A stretch of 64,000 nucleotides of DNA from Lamellibrachia satsuma (GCA_033239005.1 BSQZ01000014.1:687501-751500), one strand, 5' to 3'; positions 48,229 through 60,499 are shown, counted from the stretch's first letter. Notes: a model not told the origin generated them from the sequence alone. Numbers and translations are program-made.

Positions 48229-48655
48229 CGCCGGTGGGCACTTGTCTAGAATCCAGGCCCACTCGGTGTCGCCGTAGTGACACATAATATGTAGAATAAC
48301 TATGCACACTGCATGCACAATGCATACTGAACAACGGGACATGTAAATTATTAACCATGTTGTGCGTAAGAAAACAAATTTAATCACCTTTTTCGGTGCT
48401 CGATTTCGCAAATTTAATTCGCTTTCAGTGTCGCCATCTTGCGAATAAAAGGGGAAGATGGGGCTCGATGCACGTTAAATATGCGAATTCGATAAAAAGG
48501 TGATTAAGTGTGTTTTATGCACAACATGTTTAATAATTTACATGTTCCGGCAGTTCTATATGCATTGTGAATGTATAGTGCATTGCTACTGTACAAATTG
48601 CATCTTAATAACGGCAAAATTGAGATAGGCCCGGATTCTAGACAAGTGTCCGCCG
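48229..48655. mobile_element. Foldback element with ~160-bp inverted arms
   Basis: The left arm begins 'gccggtgggcacttgtctag' and the right arm ends with the reverse complement form 'ctagacaagtgtccgccggt'. Similarity continues inward through 'acatgtaaattattaa', 'catgttgtgc' and 'taatcaccttttt'. The ~100-bp centre is non-coding. This is a non-autonomous DNA element or MITE. I see no clear target duplication and cannot assign a superfamily. Confidence 0.7.
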
Positions 48656-48799
48656 GTATAAAATATAATCCCACGTGTCGGTGGAGTGCGGTCAAATCAT
48701 CTACTGGAATCAAGAAGAAATTGGATGCTAAAGGGAAATGCAAGAGCTGCCACGGTCTGGTGGTGTAGATTAAGTCACATGTCCAACTACTTTTACTGG

Positions 48800-49197
48800 T
48801 GTGCTGCCACCAGTGCTGCCACCAGTGCCGCCACCAGCGCCGTCACCAGTGCTGCCACCAGTGCCTCCACCAGTGCCGCCACCAGTGCCGCCACCAGTGC
48901 CTCCACCAGTGCCGCAACCAGTGCCTCCACCAGTGCCGCCACCAGTGCCTCCACCAGTGCTGCCACCAGTGCCTCCACCAGTACCGACGCCAGTGCCTCC
49001 ACCAGTGCCTCCACCAGTGCTGCCACCAGTGCCTCCACCAGTACCGACGCCAGTGCCGACGCCAGTGCCTCCATCAGTGCCTCCACCAGTGCCGCCACCA
49101 GTGCCGACGCCAGTGCCTCCACCAGTGCCTCCACCAGTGCTGCCACCAGTGCTGCCACCAGTGCTGCCACCAGTGCTGCCACCAGTGCTGGAGGTGG
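48800..49197. repeat. 12-bp minisatellite (about 33 copies)
   Basis: The unit is ccaccagtgcyk with third-position variation, including 'gacgccagtgcc'. All six frames are open because the period divides by three, giving Ser/Ala/Thr, Pro/Val, Cys/His/Gln and Gly/Thr repeats. None has other coding support. Confidence 0.9.
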
Positions 49198-49289
49198 TAG
49201 ACAAGTAAATAAATAATATAAACAGATAATTTAAAATGGAGGTACTGTACTAGGTAGACCCACACCACAACATGACTTTGGAGTACAGT

Positions 49290-49840
49290 TAGCTAGCTAT
49301 GAGAAATATCACATATAAGGAGAAACAACTATATTATATCCGTGCACAAAGCAGTCGCTCGGCCTCATTTGGGCTACAGTCATGGGGGCCATATCGCAAG
49401 AAGAACATAGATAAACTAAACATAATACAACGAAGAACGACTAAGCTGATTACAGGACTGAGAGGCCTAAGAAAGAACCGTAATAAACATTTGGTTTGAA
49501 AACACTATAAATCAGGAGATTAAGAGGAGAAAAAATAAGTTTTTAAAATATGAAATGGTTTTTAAGATATTGATATAAATAGTTTCTTAAAACGTAAAAG
49601 AAAGCAATAGAACCAGATGATGCAAATGAAAAAGTACTCATTCGCACAGAGGACGATACACGAATGGAACACAATTCTAATGATTGCATTAACGCTAGCA
49701 TTGCGAATATATTTAAAACACATATGACATATATGATAAGGGTGGGTTATGCATATAAGAACACTTGTTAGCCTCTCGACATGTCTTCGTTGTCCGCTTG
49801 TCATCTGGGGCTTCCTGCTTTGGATGACAATCTTTTGAAA
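49290..49840 (+). mobile_element. CR1 LINE 3' fragment
   Basis: It starts in the ORF2 C-terminus (ITYKEKQL; SWGPYRKKNIDKLNIIQRRT, TKLITGLRGLR) and follows the 40.2-kb element to its 3' end (KSTHSHRG-like region, 'ttgtccgcttgtcatctgg', 'gatgacaatctttt'). It is heavily mutated and 5'-truncated. Confidence 0.8.
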
Positions 49841-50097
49841 TATTGACAGTCATGGCTGACGTTAGTGACAACTAATGAGATGCGTGTTTCGTTCGAATCT
49901 TCATATCAGGCGTCAGAATAATTGCACGAACCCCTCTCTGGCCGATGCAGTGTTTTGCGAAAGCGAGATAGGAACGGCACTCATGTACAACGTTGACTTC
50001 CACTGTGTTTCACTTTCTATCATTCGATTACGACTGAAATTATATTTATATGTTAGCGTATTTATATATATTCTCTGGATTCGTTGTATGTTCATGT

Positions 50098-50995
50098 AGT
50101 TTAGCATATCATAGTATATTTAATATCGTTAGTTTATTTTAACTAATAAATCACACAGGTGTAAGAATCTAAATTACGGCATGAATGACTCGCCCAGGAC
50201 TCGTAAACTGCTATTCGATAACAAATAACTGGTGATAGGGAGCCCAGCGAATGTTTAGGCGCAGACACTCAATGGGCGTAACTGTCGGCTGATGACATCA
50301 ATAGCAGGTCAATTAATACGAGTATATCTGTGAGTGACCGATCAATGGCTACGGCATACACACGTTCGTCCATACCGAACAGCTGTAATGCTACATACGT
50401 TGTTCGTACGTCAATCTTATATCACGCATGCTTACACAAAAAGCTGCCATATTCTTGTGGATACCCGTGAAAGGCGTTTCGGTTATAGCTTTATAAAGTG
50501 TGTATTGCTATAGCGATGAACCACGTGCACGCGTTTATGATAGCCGCGGTTACATAGGTGATGCGAAAATGAGTCAAATATAAAAAAAAATCCACAAAGC
50601 GTACAATTTATGCCGCACCTCTCTAACTATCGTTCCACTGAGCATGATTCACTTTGCCCCCAGCAAACCTGTTCACGCAAACACCATTTAAAATTCTATC
50701 ACTGGAATCCCACTACTGTCTATAGCCAGATACTCATTTGTACAGCTGAGTGAACTGGAGAAATTTGGGGTTAACAAAACTGCCCAATTTTCAAAACGAC
50801 AGCAAGAGATTCGAAACTGTGTTATCTCGATTGAGAGTCCGATGTTCTAACCACTGCACTATGGCGCCACACTCGCGAGTAAATTACAGTTATGATAAGC
50901 ACAACATATGTCTTCTCCGACTCAGTCCTCTATATTTAATTAATCTGCATAACATAATTTTGTTTCATGCATCCAACACTGGACGAGTGTCACAT
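50098..50995. repeat. Second copy of the 26.6-27.5 kb segment (start of unit 3)
   Basis: Near-collinear copy with few indels, for example loss of part of 'ttcgttgttattc'. It ends at 'catccaacactggacgagtg', where unit 2 continues into 27-bp repeats and unit 3 does not. Confidence 0.8.
50630..50875 (-). mobile_element. tRNA-derived SINE (unit 3 copy)
   Basis: Same SINE as 27170-27425. The head (GGCGCCATAGTGCAGTGGTT on the minus strand) and B-box (GTTTCGAATC) are intact. Confidence 0.6.
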
Positions 50996-51049
50996 TAACA
51001 TAGATCTACTGTTAGCTGATGACTGGTAAAACACGGTGAAAGCATTGAC

Positions 51050-51195
51050 ATTCTGCAGAACGAACATTACACATGTTTCCTTTTTCCCGGCCACAGTCAG
51101 GATGTGGAATGACCTGCCCATGATGTGAAATTACCAGCCCATTTCATCCACATCAGTCCAGTCTTTCATGAACAGCCTCCATTGTCGCAGTTTGC
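51050..51195 (+). mobile_element. Possible LINE 3' coding remnant
   Basis: In one plus-strand frame FFPATVRMWNDLP matches the 'sFFprtvr.WN.LP' phrase found at the C-terminus of many non-LTR ORF2 proteins. The flanks are too decayed to classify. Confidence 0.45.
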
Positions 51196-51199
51196 TTTA

Positions 51200-52430
51200 A
51201 GCCATTCACGGACTTGTACACGGCACCTGTAAAAAACGACACCAACCAGCAAATTTTTTTGCACCCAGTACTATTTGTCAGAAGAACCAGCGTCAACACG
51301 ATATGCACTGTGTGTGCGAAATATCCCTTCGGAGATATCATGCACGGTACATGTAAGTAGAAAACGCGCAAGTCGGTGATGCAAATCATGCGTAGTAAGC
51401 GCCCTAAACATCCAACACGCGGTATGTCATGGCACAATTCACTCGAAACGCCCGGGTTAGAATACTGTTGTTGCCGCTTCGTATCATGTATAATTTTACA
51501 CAGTCCACGGTGCTTCAGTTCACTCAAATGTATAGGAGAGTATATGGCCATAGACAGTGAACGAATAGTCTGTGCGCAGTAATTGTAGCGTGGCTGAATG
51601 TTTCCTCGTGAAGTCGTCCATTGCCAATATCGTGGACACTTTAGAATGATTCTATAATACCAATTTCATTTTATATTATGTCGGTAGTTCACTCCCATGG
51701 TATAATTAACTTTGTTGTCTCAATATGCCGTATTTTACAAGTAAATAGCCTTGCATGTTTTATACACATATGATTATTTGAAACTACTATACACATTTTA
51801 GGAACTTTTTACTAGCATTGTTTTTAATGGTTTTAAGAGAGTGCATTTAGCCAAGGTTGCAATCGTCACGGCAACATTGTTTATATTCGGCATACATTTT
51901 GGAAGTTACGTTTACTGTGTGATAGTGTAAGTGTTGCACAGTTAAGTGCAAATGTAGGGTGTTAGGGTGACGAGTTAAGACAAACGTTCCAACGGGTATC
52001 CATAGCATATTTTCAAACTCTGGATATACATACAATAATGTTAATTCTTGCTAACGCTGTTATATTGTCTTGTATTGAATATTGTTTACTCCTCCCCATT
52101 TTGTTAGGCACTATATAGCATTGCTCCAAACGTCCTACATGCATTTCCAAAGCAAACCTGCACAAAATTATGTGAAGAACAGTTGGTGTATTGTATCGTA
52201 TAACACCTCAGCAGAACAGCCACCGTAGAAATAACCATGCTGGCGAAAGCAAACCTTGCAAAAAATGACTGTAGAATCGGTAAATAGGCTGAGCTGTCGA
52301 AAAGCAAAATGGCGGGGATGATAGATACTCCGATTGCGATTGAATGCCGTATGTACGACTAATTTCAACCACCACGATGATTTCCTTTTCCGTGGGCAAT
52401 GCAAGGATGCCGCTGGAGAACGCAAGCACA

Positions 52431-52462
<32 letters not shown>

Positions 52463-52690
52463 TCCTTCCCCACACGCACATACATGCTCGGCCAGCAATC
52501 GCGCAGTCGAACTTCGCACTCCATTAGCGAAAACAACGGACCGAGTCAGTTCACTATGTTGCGTCAACAATACTGTTCAATACAACACGACTCTGTAATT
52601 ACATATATGCGTGATTAAATAGTCGTTATTTCGTTTTTTTTAATTAATGCCAACCTGTGATCAATATCGAAAGAAATAATGAAATATGAT
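51200..52690. other. No gene seen; contains a (GCAC)n microsatellite
   Basis: A GCAC tetranucleotide run lies at about 52430-52460. No domain, RNA or repeat relation to the units is recognised in the rest. The minus-strand frames around 52168-52570 span the microsatellite and look spurious. Confidence 0.4.
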
Positions 52691-52749
52691 ATTTCCAGAA
52701 CCAATTTTCCAGCTGAGGACTATGAAATGATATTGGGGCCAAAATTGTA

Positions 52750-53110
52750 CCATGCTACATTGCTACGTTCCATTGTGATATGGAACCCACCAAGCATAAT
52801 ATTAAACATTGCATAATCATCATCATCAGGTCGAAAAACGGGATTTGTGGCTCGCCATTCAGCTCTCTCCTTCATACATGCAGTCAATTCCTCTGTATTT
52901 GACACACCAACATGCGATTTTAGGACCTCGATGTAGCTAAGAGCGGGCCGTCCCATTGAAACGCGTCCGTGAGTCGGCACCCAGTGTATTAGTTTAGACA
53001 ATGGTGTCCCCGCTTGCCTTATGCGGTGCTCAGCAAACCGCATCCTGCACTCTTAAATCTTGTCTGTTACCCTCATCATTATTCCATACAGTTCTTCATT
53101 AGTCATGTGC
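52750..53110 (-). pseudogene. LINE ORF2 C-terminal fragment
   Basis: The minus strand reads MTNEELYGIMMRVTDKI, stop, ECRMRFAEHRIRQAGTPLSK, then LIHWVPTHGRVSMGRPALSY and CMKERAEWRATN. This is the usual 'rRmRFaGH...skLl.W.PthG.r.rGRP...Y' tail of RTE/Jockey-like elements. It is truncated on both sides and cuts off the unit 3 Ala-rich exon. Confidence 0.7.
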
Positions 53111-53149
53111 TCTTTCCCGTGAACATTGAACACCATTCCGGAGAGGTTT

Positions 53150-53290
53150 GAGCCGCAGTTGTTTCGTTGTTTGCAGAGGTTGTTATAATAGTTGCAGCCC
53201 ATCCGGATTTAGGAAGTTTATGTGGATCGGGTTCTGCGACAGAAGCTGTAATGGAATGTATCATGACATGATTAATTGTTTTCTTTTCCT
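53150..53290 (-). pseudogene. Unit 3 Ala-rich exon, 5' fragment
   Basis: It encodes ITASVAEPDPHKLPKSGWAA followed by a Thr/Asn-rich stretch, homologous to 17290-17443 and 31012-31165. The rest of the exon and the coiled-coil exon are absent. Confidence 0.55.
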
Positions 53291-53660
53291 TATATCATTC
53301 AATGAAACTTTTATGCACCACTATTACGTTAATTATCAAATGCATCCGTAATGTGTCCTGCATCACGGATGTATGCAGGGAACTCCAACCAGTATTTTTC
53401 CATTCGAAGTGGAAACACACAACTAATTACGTCAAACATATGATAATGTTTTACAAAATTGGATAGCTAAACCAACGATAAAATGACGATGTTTTACAAA
53501 ATTGCATAGTAAAACGACGATAATGGATACACTGGCATCGGTCAACAATCTATATTATTCATTTTCTTGGATTCTGATTCACATCTGTGCTTCGATTACT
53601 TGGAATACGTTTACACATTCGTGTGCACATGACTGTTTTCAATCCTTTGAGCCCACTCAC

Positions 53661-53899
53661 CGTGTATTTGAGTGACATCAGTAATTTGGTTGAAGTGTCC
53701 ATTTAACTGTTCGGCAAGTTGTGTTTTGTTTGGATTCTTCGTACGTTGCAACCACATCTTCACCATTTCCAGTATCTGCTGACGTTTGTCTCTGTCGGTT
53801 GCGACTTTTAATGTTGCACGTATCTATACTATATCGTTTGTTCTTGCTCTACGGAAAGCTCGCGGATTATTCCGATCAGCTACGTGTCTGTGAATATAA
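53661..53899 (-). pseudogene. Unit 3 Death-fold exon, frameshifted
   Basis: The donor GTGAGT is kept, but the acceptor CAG has become AAG. It shares the unit 2 2-bp deletion, and an additional deletion removes the QQRLQSMLG stretch. The C-terminal helices still read KRQQILEMVKMWLQRTKNPN and AEQLNGHFNQI in the shifted frame. Confidence 0.6.
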
Positions 53900-53944
53900 C
53901 TTAAACAAAAAAGCGACCATTACAACGATGTGCAGCCATAAATA

Positions 53945-54074
53945 ACGATCTTCTTCTAAACACAACTACTGAGATTACTTATTCAACGCTTCGGCTGCCT
54001 TCTACCTTTCTGCTGGCAAGCCAAAAATTGAGTGAGTAATCCCAACTTCTGTTGTGCTCAGAAGAAAAGCGTTA

Positions 54075-54076
<2 letters not shown>
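53945..54076. mobile_element. Foldback hairpin element (unit 3 copy)
   Basis: A diverged copy of 31981-32107, with arms 'cttctaaacacaactactga' and 'cttctgttgtgctcagaag' still largely pairing. It lies at the same position relative to the Death exon and is again followed by (TA)n. Confidence 0.5.

Positions 54077-54077
<1 letters not shown>

Positions 54078-54143
<66 letters not shown>
54078..54143. repeat. (TA)n microsatellite
   Basis: About 33 TA units next to the foldback hairpin. Confidence 0.97.
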
Positions 54144-54146
<3 letters not shown>

Positions 54147-54339
54147 AACTCGATAAACATTTTCAGTGATTTAAATGTGTATGCGTAACCAAGTATATAC
54201 CACATAACCTGTTGCTATTTGCATTGTTCCATGATATATTATATAACTTGATTCCCCAACATACTTTATTCATATATCACATACAACTACAGTTACATAA
54301 AGTTGCCCTGATATGAAATCACACCTCTCGTTCTAAACA

Positions 54340-54480
54340 TATAACCTTAATTACCCAAACGAGTTGCTTACATAAACGTACTCTGGTGCACAAAACATAA
54401 AACGTGGAATCTCGATGATCCTTTATTGAAAACATATTGAGAGCCCCCCGGGAAGTTGAAGTTACAGAAAATTAATGACA
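54340..54480. repeat. Dispersed non-coding repeat, copy 4
   Basis: 'acccaaacgagttgc', 'aaaacgtggaatctc' and 'attgagagccccccgggaag' match the 1-150 and 34910-35040 copies. Confidence 0.55.
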
Positions 54481-55695
54481 GTCTACAAGAATTATATCTG
54501 ATACATTTGATATCATCGCTGTATCCGAAACATGGGCTGGTGGCGTGGCATTATATATATAAGCAAAGAACTAACATACAGACTAGTTGAAACAAAAACC
54601 ATGACAGTTGTAAACATGTTTGAATGTGTAACAATAGAAATAGCCATAAAGAATCAACTTTATATACAGAACCCCTGGTTCAAATTAAATATATTTTGTG
54701 AAAAAATAGAACACATTTTAAGTGATGTAAAAGCACTCAAAACAACATTTCTGTGTGGGGACCTGAATATTGATTTGTTAAAGAATGCCATAGCACTACT
54801 AAAACCTTTCTTGATTTGAGGTATAGCCAAGGTCTTTATCCTCTAATTGATAAGCGAACCAGAATTACATATATTTAAGCTACCCTAATAGACAACATAT
54901 TCACAAATGAATTACGACAGAATATCACCTGTGATATTCTGTTTAATGATATCAGTGACCATCTGCCAAGCTTTGCACTGTGTGAATATCAGATAAGCAG
55001 AAACACTAAAATGGATACTCAGTACACTAGAGTAATAAATAAAGACACCATAACTTTACTTTCACAAGAACTAAGCTTACAATCATGGGATGATATTTTA
55101 AACTGATGTAGATGAGGCGTAAGATTTATTCTTAAACAAATACATAGGTTTGTTTAACAAACATTGCCCTATAAAAAAATTTCACGAAAAAGTAATATTT
55201 ATTAGAAACCTTAGTTCAACAAAAGTTTAAAACGTGCTTGTGCCAAAAAAAGAAGCTTTACAAAACATTTTTCATATCCCGTTCACATGAAGCTGAACTA
55301 AAGTACAAATCCTATAAATGCAAATTGACGTATATATTAAGGTTCACCAAAAAGCATGTTACAGCAAAATGTTGGAGAAACAAAAAAAAACAATGTAAAG
55401 GGAATCTGGAAAATGTTACACACGGTAATCAACAAACAATTCAATCCTCCAATGTATAATGCCTATTTTATGGGCAATATTAAAGATATATGTGAAAAGC
55501 AGGACATTGCCAATGGATTTATTAATTTATTTTTACAAATGTTGGAAAATGTAACCATGTCGAACGACAAAGAAAATGTCACAGTATTTGCTATATAATT
55601 AACAACCATGTTGTCTGACAAGGCTGCTGTAAAACTTTATAAATCTAAAGACCAAAGCAACATCTAAAGGTATACATTCAGCAATTAATGGTATT
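54480..55695 (+). pseudogene. LINE ORF2 N-terminal fragment (endonuclease region)
   Basis: Read across several frameshifts, this is a non-LTR endonuclease and linker: FDIIAVSETWA, an internal deletion, then YISKELTYRLVETKTM, FECVTIEIAIKNQ, FLCGDLNIDLLK and SDHLP. The linker ends in KQDIANGFINLFL. The RT part of apparently the same family is at 61430-61830. It is inactive. Confidence 0.7.
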
Positions 55696-55699
55696 AAAT

Positions 55700-56131
55700 C
55701 TCTGTGGGAAGCATATGGTAGCTTCCGTACCTTGCGCAACGCATTACGCCACTGTGTGCAAGTATGTTGTTAACACTGTCATGCCACAGTGGCCATAGTT
55801 GAGATCCGTACAATGCGCAACACTACTGATGAAACAATTTGTTTTTTGACCGACAGTCTGAAGTGAACCAAACTCAGACATAAATCTATTTACATTACAG
55901 TTACATTTCTTGATACCATCAAACAACATTTCATACTTATTGGTTGTGCTAAGTACATTTCCCAGATGTGTAGTGTTTTACATTTAGAAACATCCGTACC
56001 ATTTATTTCAAAAAGCGGATCAGCATCATTCTTGTTGTACACCAATAGTATGTTTTTTGACCCATTAAACAACACATCGTGTAATTTGGCATATTTTCAC
56101 ACACGTCAATCATTTTTTCGCAACCCAGAGC
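55700..56131 (-). pseudogene. LINE ORF2 C-terminal part, split by a solo LTR
   Basis: The minus strand reads KYAKLHDVLFNGSKNILLVY, NKNDADPLFEINGTDVS, then YEMLFDGIKKCNCNVNRFMS and EFGSLQTVGQK, and ends with an 'RNALRKVRKLPYA'-like tail near 55700. It continues the RT fragment at 57408-57745; the LTR at 56137-57402 interrupts it. Confidence 0.7.
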
Positions 56132-56136
56132 TAGTA

Positions 56137-57402
56137 TGTGACAATGTGTATATTATACATTTATTTTATGACAGTTGTTGTGACAATGTGTATATTATAC
56201 ATTTATTTTATGGTTATGCTGCAGTCGTGGTAAAGCACACTATCTTACGTAACAAGGGTTATATAGTTATTGTCGAGCCGGGCTAGACAGTAGTCCTAAC
56301 AATGGGCATTATGTTAGGTAACAGGCCGGTAATGTTTACTGAAGCGTATCGTTGACTGGTAGACTATATATACGCTGGGGACTGTTCTAACCGGGGTCGA
56401 TCGATTGTAGTTCGCAAGGAGGCGGCTGCAATAGTTAAGAGACGGCCGGTGATAAGTTGCGAGAAGGCAACTATACTGCAATAGTTAAGAGACACCCGGT
56501 GATAAGTTGTGAGAAGGCAACTATACTGCAATACAGAAACTGTGGGTCAGTAGAAAGCTGCGTGACGCAACACAATTTGAGCAATGTCAGAAGCGACTGG
56601 CGTAAGTATTATCTATTACGTTGTTAGCTGATAATAGGTGTGTATATATTTAGATATATTCGAATGTCCTATGTGTTAATACATGTTATGAAGGTGAAGA
56701 GTCATCTACTGTAAATATGGTTTTTAGAATTGACCTCGAATTAAGCCATTATTTGCCTAAAGCGTGTCGGCTATTGTTGGCATAGAGCTTGTCGGGAGAC
56801 ACGCCCTGTAATCGTATTTTGTAAAATTCAAGTGGTAAGCTGATATGATTATCATTGCTTTGCTATTCACGTGTATATGGTAATTATTTACTGTCAGCGT
56901 GGTGAATTGGTTAAATTGTATCATACAGAACCAGCTTGGGATATAACGACTGAAAATCAGTTTGGGATATAACGACTGGCAACCAGCTTGGGATATAACG
57001 ACTGGCAACCAGCGTGGGCTGTATAGCCGAGAGACCTACACGCAGCAGAGGGCGAGCTGGAGCGTCGTGTGAGGGCGTGGTCGGTTCAGCGACAGGAAAA
57101 GATGGACTGTCTGGGAACCAGTGGCACGAGTAGTGTGTGGACGATATTCAAGTGATAGGTGAATCGTTATCGAGCGATAATGTGAATCGTTTTCATTGTC
57201 ATTTCATTTTACTTTGAGTTATACTCGCAGTGTAGCGAGGCGTTGGTTATTATTTATTTTCTTTGTTTTAGTGATTATGAAATTCTGTATGTATGTATGT
57301 ATGTATTGTATATGATATACATTCAGTAAATTAAACACGTTAACTGGCTATTATAGTCCAATGGTATTAATTATTACACGACCATTGCGCGATAGTGTCA
57401 CA
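56137..57402 (+). mobile_element. Solo LTR (1266 bp) with TAGTA target duplication
   Basis: It starts TGTGACA and ends TGTCACA, the inverted terminal form of Ty3-type LTRs. TAGTA occurs immediately on both sides (56132-56136 and 57403-57407), a 5-bp target duplication. Inside are a 33-bp duplication at the start, a TATATATA box at about 56365, a 50-bp tandem duplication from 56426, and a 'ggatataacgactgg' repeat series at 56940-57010. No internal retroelement genes are present, so the element was reduced by LTR-LTR recombination. Orientation is taken from the TATA box and is uncertain. Confidence 0.8.
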
Positions 57403-57407
57403 TAGTA

Positions 57408-57745
57408 GGACATAGCAGTATAATGTCATATGCATATCCTGCAACTCCGCAGAAATGTTACCCAATATAACAGCCAATACCAAGGTCTTTTAATTCATCC
57501 AACAGCCCATCCATATACGCTTCAAATAGAAGTGGAGACATAACACCTCCTTCGCGAACCCCATTCTTCACATTGAATTGGTTTGATATTGCGTCATTCC
57601 ATCTAACTTGTAGTTTCTGGTGTGTCTACATGTGAAGTAAAAGTCTTACAACTAATGGGCACATACCCTTGTCAATTAGTTTTTGAAGCAACATAAATAA
57701 TTTATTGTAACAAATGTTTAAAATCATCAAGTAATAAAACATGTA
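57408..57745 (-). pseudogene. LINE reverse-transcriptase fragment inserted in the Ty3 integrase
   Basis: It reads LQKLIDKGMCPLVVRLLL, then QVRWNDAISNQFNVKNGVRE followed by GGVMSPLLFEAYMDGLLDEL, and GVAGYAYDIILL where the catalytic YADD has become YAYD. It is 5'-truncated: upstream, at about 57745, the sequence changes into the integrase of the Ty3-type element. It continues after the solo LTR at 55700-56131. Confidence 0.75.
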
Positions 57746-58038
57746 CTTGCATTGTCCGTTTCCCATCGGATGGTACGGGTACGGGGTTGTTCGGAATTTC
57801 TGGATCGCGTAAATATTGTACAACTCGGTGACACTTTTGGCGTCAAAACACCGTCCCTGGTCCGAGTGTACGCGACACGGAACACCATCGCGGAAGATCC
57901 ACTCCCGTACCAGAGCTTTGGCTACCGTTTGCGCTGTCTGATTCCTACTCGGCATTGCTATAGTAAATGTGCTGTATACATCCATCATGATCAGAACATT
58001 TTCGATAGCGCTACTGGCAAGCTCGAGTACTGTAAAAT

Positions 58039-58356
58039 CTAAAATTCTAGCGGTTCCCTGGCCACAATGCTATGCATTGGTGTGCGTACCTTTAGATGTG
58101 GCATTTTTGCAAGATTGCAACGTTCGCACATCGAAATCCACTGTTGAATGTCCGAACGAATATTTGACCAGTAAAACCGCGAACGTACTAGTTTCTCTAC
58201 TCTGTCTATGCCTTGGTGTCCCATCTTGTCATGTAATTCCTGTAGGACTTCGTCCTTCATTGTACGTGTAACAACATTTGCGTTACCTTTGGTCCGTCTG
58301 TCAGGTCCGTCATTGTTCTGCATAACCTGCCAGCACAAATTTGTAACCGGTCCCAT
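58039..58356 (-). pseudogene. Ty3-type integrase zinc-binding domain
   Basis: LQELHDKMGHQGIDRVEKLV, then RSRFYWSNIRSDIQQWISMC and ERC give the H-H-C-C pattern of the integrase N-terminal domain. The catalytic core follows at 57988 (MMDVYSTFTIAMP; HSDQGRCFDA) and is cut at about 57745 by a LINE. Confidence 0.75.
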
Positions 58357-59752
58357 TATTGCAGGAGTTTCGCTACTGCTGGTGGTTCCTTCCGTTTCTC
58401 CCTTCGTGCGGGTTCGTGTCCCCTATCTATATAGTACCAGATTCGGCCCAAGCAGGATCATTCCGCTGAGCCTGCTGAATTTCCATTTCCTCAATACCAA
58501 GACTTGGTAGGACAGTTGACTCTACATACTCATGTACATCGCATACATTAGCTGTGACGGCACACGCCGCGGCCTTATGTAACTTATGGCGCAAGTCAGG
58601 TGGTAATTCCATTAACTGAAGAATGTCAGTTATCTCGTCTTCATCAATGACTGAGTTGGGTGCAGCAGATGTTTCCGACTCAGACCGTCCGCAGAAGAAT
58701 TGAGGCGTCCGGCTTCGATGTTTAACCCGTGAGATGTTAATCGCTGAAACACTAACGCCAGCCGTTCAAAGTGCTCTTCAATAGTGGAAGATTATATGAT
58801 TATGTCATCTAAGAAAATCAGCACCTTTTCATTCATCTCCTCCCTGAGCACGATGTGCATTAACCTCTGATAAGTGGCACGTGATTTGCGAAGTCCATAG
58901 GGCATTTTCGTGTACTCATACAAACCCATGGGCGTCGTGAACGCTGTTTTATGTTGTCAGACTCGTCTATATATATACCTGATTGTGTGCCGATTTCAAA
59001 TCGACAGTCGATAAATACTTGGCTCCTGCCAGATTATCGAAAATCTCGTGGGAGTGGGAACGCATCCTCTCTCGTCTTGGTATTAAGTCTACGGTAGTCC
59101 ACGCACATCCTAATGTTCCCGTTCTTTTTCCTGCAAATCACCATTGGGCTGGCGTATTCTGACTGACAAGGCCTGACTATTCCCTTCTGAATTTGATCGT
59201 TAATACGGACCTTGAATTCCTCAGACTGAGGCGGTAGGATGCGTCGGTAGGCCGCTCTGACAGGGTCTTCTGTTGTGCATATTCGGTGTTTGACAGTGTG
59301 TGTCAACCCAACATCATTTTCATTTTGAGCAAATACCTGTCGATTTGAATGCAATAATTCAGTCGGCGATTTCTTTCAGTAGGCGGAATATCACCAATAC
59401 TTACATCTCCCACTCAACTCTGATCACTGGGTAACTCAGATATGTCATGACTTTGCTTGCTGTTTACCCATCGTATATTAGCTGTCACCTTTCTGGGTTC
59501 CAGGCTTATCCTCAACCCGTCATTCAATTCTTGGAAACCTTCCGTGTGCTCTGTATCCCTGTTGATTACATCAACGATATAAATCCTCCCTACCAGGGAA
59601 CTGGAACGCAACCACACTTCGTTGGGAGTTAGGTTGACGATGGTTACCCCAAAACATCCGTTAATATTAGTCCCGCTTGGAGTAGTAACCCTCCCTTTAG
59701 GGGTTCATTCAATGGTTCTACAATTCCGTTACCGCCGATCATGCCGGTATAT

Positions 59753-60499
59753 TTACACGTGTGTCCCTGCAATTCTCACTACTCTTCCCTCTATGTCCCG
59801 TTTTGTTTTACGATCATGGGTCTCTATGTTGCGAAGTAGTTCCCTAATTTCTGGGATTACACCAAAAACATTCAAGTCATCGGAGGCGTGGCGGGTTTCG
59901 CGAACTTCCCTCACACGTACACTCCTGTATGGCCCACTCAAACCGTCCTCCTCTAGTTGAATCGCTTCGGCACGTAAAGCGCCAAACGAAATGTTGGGGT
60001 CAGTCCGAACTAATCTCTTTATTTCCCGTTTTATCTGGGGTTCTAACAGGTTTTCACAGAACCGTTGCATCAACATATTATCCTTACCTTCAGCCTAATA
60101 AGTTAATCCTTCATAAATTTCCAGGAGCGCTCTGGAAAACTCTCTAACACTTTCTCTACTACCCTGCACCCGATCGTATAAATCTCTCTTCAGCTGCGCA
60201 TTGCTGCGGGTTTCCCCAAAAGTAGACATCAGTAACGTAAATATCTTGTCGATACAGTCCTTTTCACCACTTGGGGCGTATCTTACTTCTTCCTGGGCCG
60301 GTCCCTCCAAGTGGGCGATCAGAAATGACGAAGTGACGGATGGTAACATGGTCCGTGCTCCCCCGATCAAGTAGTGAACTTCACTAGTTCGACCGCTGAA
60401 CATACTCAGTTTTCGAGTCGGAGGGGCGGTCACCGTGACGTTGATGTGCAGCTGTTGGTTGCGTTTTAGCGTCTCTACCATCTCCTCCAGCCGAACCAA
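59753..60499 (-). pseudogene. Ty3-type gag remnant
   Basis: Two pieces in one frame. The first has VTAPPTRKLSMFSGRTSEVH, LIAHLEGPAQEEVRY and SNAQLKRDLYDRVQGSRESV, a retrotransposon capsid-like helical domain. After a stop near 60095 the second continues QRFCENLLEPQIKREIKRLV with a long charged helix (RELLRNIETHDRKTKRDIEG). Gag forms the particle that packages the element RNA. No CCHC knuckle is visible. Confidence 0.65.

Noticed and set aside
48686..49216. Ser/Ala/Thr-, Pro/Val- and Gly/Thr-repeat reading frames
   Set aside because: The 12-bp period keeps all six frames open. There is no non-repeat conserved part or splice context; the upstream part overlaps a foldback element.
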